Shown piece by piece: positions 22,638 through 34,095 of a stretch of DNA of 64,000 bases. The DNA lies in NCBI RefSeq assembly GCF_028688855.1, contig NZ_JAQTXI010000012.1, positions 1 through 64,000 on the forward strand. The letters run 5' to 3'. A model generated the notes under the pieces. It ran no database searches. It was not told the origin of the DNA and saw nothing but the letters and a program-made list of their open reading frames with translations. This stretch comes from Neomegalonema sp. (GTDB taxonomy: Bacteria > Pseudomonadota > Alphaproteobacteria > Rhodobacterales > Rhodobacteraceae). Numbering within the stretch: the stretch's first letter is position 1; the number at the start of each line of letters is the position of its first letter. A program made the position numbers and the translations under genes.

Positions 22638-25052
22638 TCACTCCTCCGCGATCAGCACCTCGCGCTTGCCGACGTTGTTGGGCGGCCCGACGACGCCGTT
22701 GTCCTCCATCATGTCGACGATGCGGGCGGCGCGGTTGTAGCCGATGGCGAGCTTGCGCTGGATGTAGCTGGTCGAGACCTTGCGGTCCCGCGCCACGATG
22801 GCCACCGCCTGCCGATAGAGCTCGTCCTCTCCGTCGCCCGTCTCGCCGCCGAAGAGCGCGTCGCCTTCCTCCTCCTCGCCGGGGGCGGCGAGGTCGATGT
22901 ATTCGGGCGGGCCGAGATCGCGCAGATACCGGACCGCCGCCGTGACCTCCTCGTCCTTGACGAAGGGGCCGTGCAGGCGCTGCACGCGTCCGCCGCCGCT
23001 CATGTAGAGCATGTCGCCCTGGCCCAGGAGCTGTTCGGCGCCCTGCTCGCCGAGGATGGTGCGGCTGTCGATCTTCGAGGTGACCTGAAAGCTGATGCGG
23101 GTGGGGAAGTTCGCCTTGATGGTGCCGGTGATGACGTCCACCGAGGGGCGCTGGGTCGCCATGACGAGATGGATCCCCGAGGCGCGGGCCATCTGCGCGA
23201 GGCGCTGGACGCAATGCTCGACCTCCTTGCCCGCCACGAGCATGAGGTCGGCCATCTCGTCGACCACCACCACGATCAGCGGCAGGCGCTCCAGGATGGG
23301 GGCTTCGGTCTCTCCGGGGGGGATCTCCGGCGCGCGCAGCGGCGCGCCCGTGGACTCGGCGGCGACGACCCGGGCGTTGTAGCCCCCGAGATTGCGCACC
23401 CCGAGGCTGGAGAGCAGCCGATAGCGCCGCTCCATCTCGCGCACGACCCATTTCAGCGCCGAGACCGCCTTGCGCGGATCGGTCACCACCGGCGCGAGGA
23501 GATGCGGAATCCCGTCATAGACGGAAAGCTCCAGCACCTTGGGATCGATCATGATCAGGCGGCAGTCGCGCGGCGAGAGCCGGTAGAGCAGGGACAGGAT
23601 CATGGTGTTGATCGCCACCGACTTGCCCGAACCGGTGGTGCCCGCGATGAGCAGATGCGGCATGCGGGCCAGATCGGCGACCATGGGCTCTCCGCCGATG
23701 GTCTTGCCGAGCGCCAGGGCCAGGGCGTAATCGGCCTGGAGGAAGGGCGGGCTCTCCAGCATCTCGCGCAGGAGCACCTTCTCGCGGGTCTGGTTGGGCA
23801 GCTCCACGCCGATGGCGTTGCGGCCCTGGACCACCGCCACGCGCGCCGAGGCGGCGGTCATCGAGCGGGCGATGTCGTCGGCCAGAGCCACCACGCGGGC
23901 CGCCTTCAGGCCGGGCGCGGGCTCCAGTTCATGCAGCGTGACCACCGGGCCGGGCCGCGACTCCACGATGCGGCCCTTGACGCCGTATTCCTCCAGAACC
24001 TGGGTCAGGCGCCCGGCCTGCTCCTGCAGGGCGAGGGGCGAGGCCTGGACCGGGCGGTCGGAGGGCGCGGCCAGCAGGCTCAGCGGCGGCGGGGCGTAGC
24101 CGCTGGAGAGGCCTCCGGCGGCGGGGGAGGGGGTCTTGCGCGTCAGGTTGCGCTTGACCTTGGGCGGCAGGGTGGTGGCGCCCAGCACCTCGGAGTCCTT
24201 GCCCTTGCGGGAGGGGGAAACCGCCTCCTCCACGCGGGAGGCCGCCGCCCCGAGCAGCGCGCCTATGGCCCCGACGCCCGTTCCCACCAGGCCCGGAGCG
24301 GGCGCGGCGGGCTCGTCGCGCGCCTCCGGGGCGCGGGAGGCCGGGGGAGTCCGGGCTGCGGATCTGGCGGGCGCCGGAGCCTTCGGCGCGGGCGCCGCCG
24401 CCGGAAAGCGGGTCGGGGCGGAGGGGGCGGGCTCCGCGCGCAGCTTCCCGCGCGCGAGGTCGCGCCAGGAGGAGCGCCAGTCGGCCCGCGTCACGCCGAA
24501 GCCGTAGAGGAAGGCGAAGCAGGCCAGAAGCCCCATCAGCATCCCCGGCAGCATGTAGGGCGCGCCCCAGCCGAGCGAGGCCAGAAGCTGCGCGAAGGGC
24601 GTGACCACGATGTCGCCGAGACGCCCGCCATATCCGGGCGTGGTCGCCTTGGGATAGGCGCTGAGGAAGCCCGTCAGCGGAAAGACCGCCAGAGCCGCCG
24701 CGATCATGCGCGGAGGGACCATCCAGCGCAGCCGGCTGCGCCAGAGGTTCGCCGCCCAGATGGTCAGCGCGGCCGGAGGCGCCCAGGCCGCCGTCCCGAG
24801 ATAGAACCGCAGCATGTCCGAGACGTTGGCGCCGCTCGCGCCCATCCAGTTGCGCGGCTCCCAGCTGACGGCGCGCCGCCAGCTCGGATCGCTCGGGTTG
24901 TGGCTCCAGAGCGCCAGCGCCAGCCAGAGCGCCGCCGCCAGAAGCGGAAGCGCGATCAGCCGCAGGCTCCAGCGTCCGACGGCCGCGCCCAGAGCGCGCG
25001 GCGGTCCGGAGGGCCGGAGGCTTTGGGGAGGAAGATCCGTCGCGGAGGTCAT
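22638..25052 (-). CDS. ftsK: DNA translocase FtsK
   Basis: The product is 804 residues. It has four N-terminal membrane helices (within about 30-185), a Pro/Ala linker to about residue 330, then the alpha and beta motor domains with P-loop GTTGSGKSV (471-479) and Walker B VVVVDEMADL. The C-terminal gamma winged helix (SYIQRKLAIGYNRAARIVDMME) recognises KOPS-type DNA. FtsK moves chromosome ends through the septum and activates XerCD. ATG 25052 is chosen over the upstream in-frame TTG 25064. Three direct repeats lie in its upstream gap. Confidence 0.96.
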   Translation of the reverse strand: MTSATDLPPQSLRPSGPPRALGAAVGRWSLRLIALPLLAAALWLALALWSHNPSDPSWRRAVSWEPRNWMGASGANVSDMLRFYLGTAAWAPPAALTIWAANLWRSRLRWMVPPRMIAAALAVFPLTGFLSAYPKATTPGYGGRLGDIVVTPFAQLLASLGWGAPYMLPGMLMGLLACFAFLYGFGVTRADWRSSWRDLARGKLRAEPAPSAPTRFPAAAPAPKAPAPARSAARTPPASRAPEARDEPAAPAPGLVGTGVGAIGALLGAAASRVEEAVSPSRKGKDSEVLGATTLPPKVKRNLTRKTPSPAAGGLSSGYAPPPLSLLAAPSDRPVQASPLALQEQAGRLTQVLEEYGVKGRIVESRPGPVVTLHELEPAPGLKAARVVALADDIARSMTAASARVAVVQGRNAIGVELPNQTREKVLLREMLESPPFLQADYALALALGKTIGGEPMVADLARMPHLLIAGTTGSGKSVAINTMILSLLYRLSPRDCRLIMIDPKVLELSVYDGIPHLLAPVVTDPRKAVSALKWVVREMERRYRLLSSLGVRNLGGYNARVVAAESTGAPLRAPEIPPGETEAPILERLPLIVVVVDEMADLMLVAGKEVEHCVQRLAQMARASGIHLVMATQRPSVDVITGTIKANFPTRISFQVTSKIDSRTILGEQGAEQLLGQGDMLYMSGGGRVQRLHGPFVKDEEVTAAVRYLRDLGPPEYIDLAAPGEEEEGDALFGGETGDGEDELYRQAVAIVARDRKVSTSYIQRKLAIGYNRAARIVDMMEDNGVVGPPNNVGKREVLIAEE

Positions 25053-25071
25053 GGCTCGATTCAATCCTTGG

Positions 25072-25132
25072 TCGTTTTTTGATTATGGGTCGTCGTTTTC
25101 TTGATCATGGCCTGATCGTTTCTTGATCAGGG
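25072..25132 (-). repeat. Three imperfect direct repeats upstream of ftsK
   Basis: TCGTTTTTTGATTATGGG (25072), TCGTTTTCTTGATCATGG (25093) and TCGTTTCTTGATCAGGGG (25116) are spaced 21 and 23 bases apart. All read in the same orientation, and two contain the palindrome TGATCA. They sit 20-80 bases before the ftsK start in an AT-rich island. They may be operator sites or remnants of a small duplication. Confidence 0.6.
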
Positions 25133-25175
25133 GTCGTCGTCGCGGTCAGGCGCCCCGAGGGGCGTCCGCCCTTGC

Positions 25176-26408
25176 TCAGGCCGCCGGATGGGCGCTCATC
25201 TCGTCGCGCAGGATCTCCAGTCCGCGCCGCGTGGCGTCGAGATCCTCCACCAGCGCGACCCGCAGATAGGGCGCGCCCGGATTGCCCTTCGGCCCGCCCT
25301 GCGCCCCGTCGGAATCCCGCGCCAGATAGGCGCCGGGCAGAACCCGCAGGCCATGTTCGCGCCAGAGCCGCAAGGCGGAGTCCTCGCCGTCCCGCACGCG
25401 CAGCCAGAGGAAGAATCCGCCCTCGGGACGCGCATATCCGGGAAGATTGGCGAGAATCCGGTCGGCGAGGTCGAATTTCTCCCGATAGAGCGCCCGGTTC
25501 GCCTCGACATGGACTTCGTCGCGCCAGGCGGCTTCTCCGGCGGCGGCCAGAGGCGTCGGGACCGTCGCGCCGCCATAGGAGCGCAGAAGCGCCATCCCGG
25601 AGATCAGCTGCGCGCCTCCCGCCACGAATCCCATCCGCAGGCCCGGCAGATTGGAACGCTTGGACAGCGAATGGAAAACAAGAAGATTCTCCAGGCCCCC
25701 GCCCGCCGCCGCGACCTCCAGAGCGCCCGTGGGGGGCTCGCGGTCGTAGATCTCGGAATAGCATTCGTCGGCGGCCAGAACCGCCCCCGCCCGCGAGACG
25801 CGCGCCAGAAGATCCGTCAGATAGGCCCGCGAGGCCACCGCCCCCTGAGGATTGGCCGGAGAACAGAGATAGACGAAGGCCGTCCGGTCCCAGATCCCGG
25901 CGGGCAGGCTCGCGTAATCGGGCAGATGCCCCGTTGCGGCGGTCGCCGGGACGAAGATGGGCTCGGCGCCCGAGGCGACCGCCGCCGCCGCGTAGCACTG
26001 ATAGAAGGGATTGGGCAGCAGCACCGCCGGAGTCCCGCCGTTCTTGCGCTCGGGGACCAGCGCCAGAGCCGCCATGAACAACCCCTCGCGGGTGCCGCTG
26101 AGCGCCAGCACCTGCTTCTGGGGATCCACGAAGCCCGGGGCGAGGTCGAAACGGCGGGTCAGCCAGTCGGCGGCGGCCTGACGATAGCTCAGGGGGCCTT
26201 CGGTCGGCGGATAGCGCCCGAAGCCCGCCGATTCGCGGGCGATGAGCTCCAGCGCGAAGGCGGGCGGCGCATGGCGCGGCTCGCCGATGGTCATGACCAG
26301 CTCCGGCCCTCCGGGCTCCAGGCCGCCGAGCAGGCTCCGCAACCGGGCGAAGGGATAGGGCGGCAGGGTCGCGAAGCGATTGAGCGCGGCGAGGGAGGAG
26401 ACGGACAT
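25176..26408 (-). CDS. dapC: Class I/II aminotransferase, DapC-like
   Basis: The product is 410 residues from ATG 26408; the open frame reaches back to 26552 without family similarity. The N-terminus (LPPYPFARLRSLLGGL) is typical of succinyldiaminopimelate aminotransferases. The PLP lysine lies in HSLSKRSNLPGLRMGF, with SPANPQG and ADECYSEIY before it. DapC makes N-succinyl-LL-2,6-diaminopimelate for lysine and peptidoglycan. dapE, the next enzyme, is also in this window but 9 kb away. Substrate is inferred from sequence type only. Confidence 0.8.
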   Translation of the reverse strand: MSVSSLAALNRFATLPPYPFARLRSLLGGLEPGGPELVMTIGEPRHAPPAFALELIARESAGFGRYPPTEGPLSYRQAAADWLTRRFDLAPGFVDPQKQVLALSGTREGLFMAALALVPERKNGGTPAVLLPNPFYQCYAAAAVASGAEPIFVPATAATGHLPDYASLPAGIWDRTAFVYLCSPANPQGAVASRAYLTDLLARVSRAGAVLAADECYSEIYDREPPTGALEVAAAGGGLENLLVFHSLSKRSNLPGLRMGFVAGGAQLISGMALLRSYGGATVPTPLAAAGEAAWRDEVHVEANRALYREKFDLADRILANLPGYARPEGGFFLWLRVRDGEDSALRLWREHGLRVLPGAYLARDSDGAQGGPKGNPGAPYLRVALVEDLDATRRGLEILRDEMSAHPAA

Positions 26409-26620
26409 GCGGAGGCCTCGGACGGGCGCGGGCGAAAGGCTGACGCGTCGCATCAGGATAACCCGACAGGGCAGGATTTTTAAACCCTTATCCGCCCTGC
26501 GACGCCGAGTCCGGAGGGCGCAAAGGGCGAGAACTCTGGCCCTCCGCCGCACGGGAAGCTAGATTGAAGGGGGCTGGACTGGAGCCCGTGTCGACGCGGA
26601 TCGCGGAGCAGGGAGGGCGC

Positions 26621-27877
26621 ATGTCCGGAATTCACGAGAAGGCTCCGGAAGGGGCGCCGCGCGAGGCCGTGCTGATCCTCGGCGGCGGGCTGACGGGGGG
26701 CGCTCTGGCCCTGGCTCTGGCTTCGGGGGGGATCCCCTCGGTGGTCATCGACGCCGCGCCGCGCGCGAGGCATTTCGAGGAGGCCTTCGACGGCCGCGCC
26801 TCGGCGGCGGCGGCGGGCTCGAAGCGGCTTCTGGAGGTGCTGGGCGTCTGGGGCGGCATGGCCGGCGAGGTCCAGCCGATCGACGACATCCTCGTCACGG
26901 AGGGCCGCGTTTCGGAGGGCTCCTTCGCGCATTTCCTCCATTTCGACCATCGCGAGACCGGGCGCGGGCCTTTCGGCTGGCTGACCGAGAACCGCCATCT
27001 GCGCCGCGAGATCCGCCGCCGCCTCGAAGAGGAGCCGCTGATCACCCTGGTCGACGAGACGCGCGTCGGGGATCTGACCTCCGGCCCCGCCGAAGCCGAG
27101 GCCCTCGCGACGGACGGGCGGCGCTGGCGCGGGGCTCTGGCGGTGATCTGCGAGGGGCGGGGCTCCTCCACGGCGGAGACGGCGGGCTTCCGCTACGCCC
27201 GCTGGAGCTACGACCAGACGGGGCTCGTGGCGACCATCCGCCATGAGCGGCCGCACGAGGGCGTGGCGCATGAATATTTCCTGCCCTCGGGGCCTTTCGC
27301 GGTGCTGCCTCTGACGGGGAACCGCTCCTCGCTGGTCTGGACGGAGAAGCCCGAGCCCGCCCGGGCCGTGATGGCTGCGGGCGAAGACGCCTTCCTGCGC
27401 GAGGTGCGGCGGCGCATGGGCGGCATGCTCGGCGAACTGGAGCTTGAAGGGCCGCGCTGGAGCTATCCGCTGAGCTTCTCGCTGGCCTATGACTATGTGA
27501 AGCCGCGTCTGGCGCTTCTGGGGGATTCGGCCCATGCGGTGCATCCCATCGCGGGGCAGGGGCTGAATCTCGGCTTCCGCGACGTGGCGGCTCTGGCGGA
27601 GGTCCTGACCGAGGCTCTGCGCCGGGGCGAGGACATCGGAGCGCTCGACGTGCTGGAGCGCTATCAGCGCCGCCGCCGCTTCGACAACGCCGCCATGGGT
27701 CTGGGCATGGACGCCATGAACCGCCTCTTCTCGAATGATTCCGCGATCCTGCGGGCCGTGCGAGGCTTCGGGCTGTCGGCGGTGGAGAAGCTCGCGCCGC
27801 TGAAACGCCGCTTCATGGCTCAGGCGGCGGGCGAGATGGGCGACCTGCCGCGTCTGCTGCGCGGCGAACCGCTCTGA
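26621..27877 (+). CDS. ubiH: FAD-dependent UbiH/UbiF/Coq6-type hydroxylase
   Basis: The product is 418 residues. FAD motifs are ILGGGLTGGALALAL near the N-terminus and LLGDSAHAVHPIAGQGLNLGFRD split across GDSAHAVHP and GQGLNLG near residue 300. This family adds hydroxyl groups to the ubiquinone ring. Which ring position it acts on cannot be read from sequence. ATG 26621 follows GGGAGGGCGC. It is alone between divergent dapC and a convergent small gene. Confidence 0.86.
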   Translation: MSGIHEKAPEGAPREAVLILGGGLTGGALALALASGGIPSVVIDAAPRARHFEEAFDGRASAAAAGSKRLLEVLGVWGGMAGEVQPIDDILVTEGRVSEGSFAHFLHFDHRETGRGPFGWLTENRHLRREIRRRLEEEPLITLVDETRVGDLTSGPAEAEALATDGRRWRGALAVICEGRGSSTAETAGFRYARWSYDQTGLVATIRHERPHEGVAHEYFLPSGPFAVLPLTGNRSSLVWTEKPEPARAVMAAGEDAFLREVRRRMGGMLGELELEGPRWSYPLSFSLAYDYVKPRLALLGDSAHAVHPIAGQGLNLGFRDVAALAEVLTEALRRGEDIGALDVLERYQRRRRFDNAAMGLGMDAMNRLFSNDSAILRAVRGFGLSAVEKLAPLKRRFMAQAAGEMGDLPRLLRGEPL

Positions 27878-27888
27878 GCGGGCGGGCG

Positions 27889-27910
27889 GAGCGCCGGAAG
27901 CGCGGCGCTC
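27889..27910 (+). terminator. Hairpin after the ubiquinone hydroxylase gene
   Basis: GAGCGCCG and CGGCGCTC form an 8-base stem around GAAGCG, 12 bases past the stop, between convergent genes. Confidence 0.5.
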
Positions 27911-27949
27911 CCCTGATCCTGCGGCGACGGGCGCCCTCCGGGAGGGGGT

Positions 27950-28444
27950 TCAGTTGTCGCCGGGGGGCGTCTTCGGCCCGAGGCCCTGCTTGAAGACTCC
28001 CACGGCGGCGTAGCAGGCGGGAGCCTGACAGCCGTACATCCGCACCTGGGCCTTGAAGGTTCCGGTCTCCAGAGCGGTGAAGCGGGCGAATCCGGTGTCG
28101 CTCATGCCGTAATCGGAGGCGGCTTCTCCGCCCGAGGGGTCTTCGATCTGGAGATCCACGTCATTGCAGTCCACATCGCAGACCGCCACCACGGCGTAAC
28201 GCTCGCCTTCTTCGAGATAGGCTTCGGAATCCCAGTTGGTGTTGGCCTCCACCGCCGAGACCTGCCGGTGCTGGAGTTCGAAGCCGGCTCCTTCAAGCCT
28301 CCGCCGCGCGGCGTCGAGCAGCGCGTTGACCTGTCCCACATAGGCGGCGTCCGCGGAGGGGAAGTCCTCCGGCGCGGCTTCCTGCGCGCGCGCGGGCGCG
28401 GAGAAAAGCGACAGGCCCAGAAGCGCCCAGAGCAGATGATTCAT
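27950..28444 (-). CDS. Exported protein of unknown function
   Basis: The product is 164 residues with a signal peptide (MNHLLWALLGLSLFSAPARAQ) from ATG 28444 after GGGAGGAT. The mature part has a small beta domain with CDVDCNDVDLQIEDPSGG and a late YGCQAPACYAAVGV segment, so four cysteines in two pairs could form disulfides. The DVDLQIxDP pattern recurs in uncharacterised periplasmic proteins of alphaproteobacteria. No enzyme motif is seen. Confidence 0.72.
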   Translation of the reverse strand: MNHLLWALLGLSLFSAPARAQEAAPEDFPSADAAYVGQVNALLDAARRRLEGAGFELQHRQVSAVEANTNWDSEAYLEEGERYAVVAVCDVDCNDVDLQIEDPSGGEAASDYGMSDTGFARFTALETGTFKAQVRMYGCQAPACYAAVGVFKQGLGPKTPPGDN

Positions 28445-28572
28445 CAGATCCTCCCAAGAGCTCGCGCGAGATCCGCAGGCGACGCGCGCCCGCCCGTTCA
28501 TCCTCCTCTATAGAGGAGGCCGCGTCCATGAAAGAGCGCCGCCGATCAGGGGGGCGAGTCGCTTTCGTCGGT

Positions 28573-29532
28573 TCAGCGCAGGTCCGCAGAGCGGGAATCG
28601 CGGAAGATCTCGCGTCCTTCGCGGATCAGCCTCAGGCTCCCTTCGTAGCGGCCCGGCGGCCAGACGTCGTATCCGCCGTCCTTCGGCTCCACCCCGAGCC
28701 GCAGGAAGAAGACGCCCGATCCTGAATCCACGCGATAGGGCTCGTCGGCGGCGATCTTGCCGAAGGGGTCGCGCAGGGAGGCGCGCAGCTCGTCGCCGGG
28801 CCGCGCCCCGAGGATCTGCGCCCAGATGAAGACGAAATCCGGACCCCCCGTCGGAGGAGGCAGGGCGGCGGGATCGGTCTTGACCGCCTGAAGGGTGGGC
28901 GGCGCGCCCGCCAGGCCCCAGTTGAGGATTTCGGGGCGCGGAGTCCAGCCCGCCAGACCCGAATCGCCGCGCCAGAGGCCGGAGCCTCCGCAGGCGCCCT
29001 TGAAGGGATCGGCGACGATTCCATCCTTCTTCGCGGCGAAATGCAGATGGGGAAAGCTCGTCGCGCCCGAGACGCCCATGTTGCCGAGCGGCTGGCCGCG
29101 CTGAACGACGTCGCCGGGGCGCGCCTGAACCGAACCGAGCACCATGTGGCAATATTGGGTGATCCAGCCGTCGCCATGCTCCAGCGTGACGCCGTTGCCG
29201 CAATTGGCGGAGAACAGCGCCTGACCATCCTCCAGCATGTGGTCGAGCTGGGAATTGGTCGCCCGGATCACGCGGCCTTCGGCGGCGGCGCGCACCGTCA
29301 CGCCGCGCCGGAGGTCGGTCAGGGCGGGCACGCGGATGTCGACGCCTTCATGGCCTTCGTAGCTCGCGGCGCCGCAGGCGAAATCCTGCACGCCCGGCCC
29401 CGGGATGCGGTCCACGAGATGTTGCACGAAGCAGTCGCGGCCCAGGGCGCAGTCGACCGGAAAGGACAGCTCCAGCGCCCCGGCCGGAAGCGGCGTCAGG
29501 GCGAGGGCGGCGAAGGCGAGACGACGAAGCAT
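28573..29532 (-). CDS. M23 family (LytM) metallopeptidase
   Basis: The product is 319 residues with signal MLRRLAFAALALTPLPAGA from ATG 29532. The peptidase core carries GHEGVDI (first His and Asp zinc ligands) and PHLHFA (last His). The C-terminal third adds a beta domain not typical of EnvC or NlpD. M23 enzymes cut peptidoglycan peptides or act as amidase activators. The zinc ligands appear complete, so it may be active. It stands between clpA and a small exported protein, all in one direction. Confidence 0.85.
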   Translation of the reverse strand: MLRRLAFAALALTPLPAGALELSFPVDCALGRDCFVQHLVDRIPGPGVQDFACGAASYEGHEGVDIRVPALTDLRRGVTVRAAAEGRVIRATNSQLDHMLEDGQALFSANCGNGVTLEHGDGWITQYCHMVLGSVQARPGDVVQRGQPLGNMGVSGATSFPHLHFAAKKDGIVADPFKGACGGSGLWRGDSGLAGWTPRPEILNWGLAGAPPTLQAVKTDPAALPPPTGGPDFVFIWAQILGARPGDELRASLRDPFGKIAADEPYRVDSGSGVFFLRLGVEPKDGGYDVWPPGRYEGSLRLIREGREIFRDSRSADLR

Positions 29533-29637
29533 GCGGCTGAGGCTCCTTGGCGGGCGGTCCGCCGCAGGAAAGCGCGAAACGCCGCTCATGTCCAAGGCGC
29601 GGGCGGATGGAGGCCGCAGGCGCCCCGGCCATGAAGA

Positions 29638-29659
29638 AAGGCGCCCTTTCGGGCGCCTT
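29638..29659 (-). terminator. Hairpin terminator after clpA
   Basis: AAGGCGCCC and GGGCGCCTT are perfect 9-base arms around TTTC, 28 bases past the clpA stop. On the reverse strand the stem is followed by TTCTTC. Confidence 0.7.
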
Positions 29660-29686
29660 CCTCGATTCCAGCCGGAGCCTCCGTCC

Positions 29687-32017
<2,331 letters not shown>

Positions 32018-32142
32018 GGCCGCCTCCTTCCCGCGAAATCGGCGACCGGGGGGCGAAGCCCGCCGCCGTCTTAGGATGATGACGCTCCGCCGAGCTTTCT
32101 GGCAAGTCCCGTTTTCGGGAGTCTGCCCTTTTGGCGGAGCGC

Positions 32143-32505
32143 CTATTCTTTCTCCATGCGGCACCGCAGGGGGTGCTGATGGACGCGCGCGTAATCCATC
32201 ACTTGCGCGATCTTGGTCTCGGCGATCTCGTAGGTGTACACCCCGACGACCGCCGCGCCCCTGGTGTGGACGGTCATCATGATGTCGTAGGCTCGCGCTG
32301 TCGGGATGTTGAAGAACATCTTCAACACATGCACGACGAACTCCATGGGGGTGAAGTCGTCGTTGAGCATGACGATGCGATACATGGGAGGCCGCTTCGC
32401 CACGGCCCTGGGCCGCGTCTTGAGATCCGCGCCGCGATCCGGATTTCCGGGGTCGCGTTCGGGTCCAAGGCGAAGAGACGCTGACAGATGCGGGATCACG
32501 GTCAT
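32143..32505 (-). CDS. clpS: ATP-dependent Clp protease adaptor ClpS
   Basis: The product is 120 residues from ATG 32505. The N-degron pocket residues are in [19 protein letters not shown] and [14 protein letters not shown]. ClpS delivers proteins with bulky N-terminal residues to ClpA. The first 40 residues are an unordered tail that feeds into ClpA. The ribosome site is weak. An upstream ATG at 32595 would add 30 residues of unlikely sequence. Confidence 0.93.
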   Translation of the reverse strand: MTVIPHLSASLRLGPERDPGNPDRGADLKTRPRAVAKRPPMYRIVMLNDDFTPMEFVVHVLKMFFNIPTARAYDIMMTVHTRGAAVVGVYTYEIAETKIAQVMDYARVHQHPLRCRMEKE

Positions 32506-32700
32506 TACGCCAATCTGATATAGAACCTTTTCGGAAGATAAAAAGACCCGGAGCGTTTTGCAAATTCTCCGGACCGCCATGAGGACATGATCCATGAGGA
32601 CATGATCGTCTGACGCATTGACGGACGTCGTTAAGAGGGTGTTATGCAGGGGCTTCTAGATTCGGAAGCCGCCGGCGAACGAACCGATGGAGCAGATGGA

Positions 32701-34032
32701 ATGAGGCGATCCCTCCCCCCGACGCGCGCCTTTCCGCGCGCCTTGCGCGCCGCGCGCAGCCTGATCGCGGGCGCGATGGCCGCAGGGCTCGCCGCGCTCG
32801 TCCTCGTCGCGACGGCGCCGCAGGCCGCCGCCAACCCCAGATACGCCTCGGTGACGATGGACGTCCGCACGGGCGAGGTCCTGTCCTCCGAGAACCCCGA
32901 CAAGCGGCTCTATCCCGCCTCCCTCACCAAGATGATGACGCTCTATCTGGTGTTCGAGGCCATCGAAAACAAGCAGCTCCGGATCGATCAGAGCTTCGTG
33001 GTCTCGGCGCGGGCGGCGGCTCAGCCGGCCACGAAGCTGGGTCTGCGGCGCGGCGACATGATCACGCTGCGTCAGGCGATCCACGCCGCCGCGGTGCGCT
33101 CGGCCAACGACGCCGCCGTGGTGCTGGCCGAGGCCGTCGCCGGCAACGAGGAGGCCTTCGCCGAGCGCATGACCGCCAAGGCCCGCGCCCTCGGCATGAC
33201 CAACACCGCCTTTCGCAATCCGCATGGGCTGACGGCGGCCGGACAGCATTCCTCCGCCCGCGACATGGCGATTCTCGGCAGGCGCATCCATCTGGATTTC
33301 CCGCAATATTTCCCGATCTTCAGCCGTGAGGCCGTGGTCTGGGGCGGGCGGCGCATGCCCGCCACCAACAAGCTGCTGACCGGATATCCGGGCACGGACG
33401 GGCTCAAGACCGGCTACACCGTGGCCTCCGGCTACAACCTCGTCGCCACCGCCGAACGCGACGGACGCCGCGTGCTCGTCGCGGTCTTCGGCGGGACCAG
33501 CGCCCGCGCCCGCGACCAGCGCGTGATGACCCTCATGGATCAGGGATTCGCCGCGATGAAGGGTCGCACGGCGCCCGCCGCTCCGGCGGTTGCGGCTCCG
33601 GCCGTGGCGGCTGCTCCTGCGGCGCGCCCGGCGGCCGGACTCGCGATGGCGCCGCCGCCGCGTCCCAAGCCCACGGTCGCCCAGCGGCCTTCGGCGGTGC
33701 GCATGGCGGCCTGGCAGCCCCCCGCCGGAGCCTCCGTCGCCCGAGTCGCCGCCCAGAACGAGGAATGGGCCGTGCAGCTCGGCGGCTTCCCCACCAGCGG
33801 CGAAGCCCAGAACCGCATCCACCTCGCCGAGGTCATGGGCGTGCTGCGCCCCGAGACCGAGGCCGCGCCGCGCATCGTCGCCGACGCGCGGACCGGAGGC
33901 GGCTTCCTCTATCGCGCCCAGATCCTGAGTCTGCGCATGGCCTCGGCCCATGAGGTCTGCCACGCCTTCATGACCCGGGGCATGGAATGCGCCATCACGC
34001 CGCCGGCGGGCTGGCGGCCTCCGGCGCGCTGA
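32701..34032 (+). CDS. Serine-type D-Ala-D-Ala carboxypeptidase with C-terminal SPOR-like domain
   Basis: The product is 443 residues. After a signal sequence the S11 catalytic motifs are PASLTKMM (Ser74, Lys77), RSANDAAV (SxN) and GLKTGYTV (KTG). The enzyme trims terminal D-Ala from peptidoglycan pentapeptides. A Pro/Ala linker leads to a final domain (EWAVQLGGFPTSGEAQNRIHL, then YRAQILSL) that looks like SPOR, which binds denuded glycan at division sites. ATG 32701 is favoured; ATG 32644 would add 19 residues. Confidence 0.92.
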   Translation: MRRSLPPTRAFPRALRAARSLIAGAMAAGLAALVLVATAPQAAANPRYASVTMDVRTGEVLSSENPDKRLYPASLTKMMTLYLVFEAIENKQLRIDQSFVVSARAAAQPATKLGLRRGDMITLRQAIHAAAVRSANDAAVVLAEAVAGNEEAFAERMTAKARALGMTNTAFRNPHGLTAAGQHSSARDMAILGRRIHLDFPQYFPIFSREAVVWGGRRMPATNKLLTGYPGTDGLKTGYTVASGYNLVATAERDGRRVLVAVFGGTSARARDQRVMTLMDQGFAAMKGRTAPAAPAVAAPAVAAAPAARPAAGLAMAPPPRPKPTVAQRPSAVRMAAWQPPAGASVARVAAQNEEWAVQLGGFPTSGEAQNRIHLAEVMGVLRPETEAAPRIVADARTGGGFLYRAQILSLRMASAHEVCHAFMTRGMECAITPPAGWRPPAR

Positions 34033-34059
34033 AGGCGCCTTCCGCGCAGGCGAAGAAAA

Positions 34060-34087
34060 CGCCCGGCCCTCCCCGAGGGTCGGGCGT
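34060..34087 (-). terminator. Hairpin terminator after dapE
   Basis: ACGCCCGGCCCTC and GAGGGTCGGGCGT pair (one G-T) around CC. On the reverse strand the stem is followed by TTTTCTT, a good intrinsic terminator for dapE. It also stands past the end of the convergent carboxypeptidase gene. Confidence 0.7.
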
Positions 34088-34095
34088 CCTCATGT

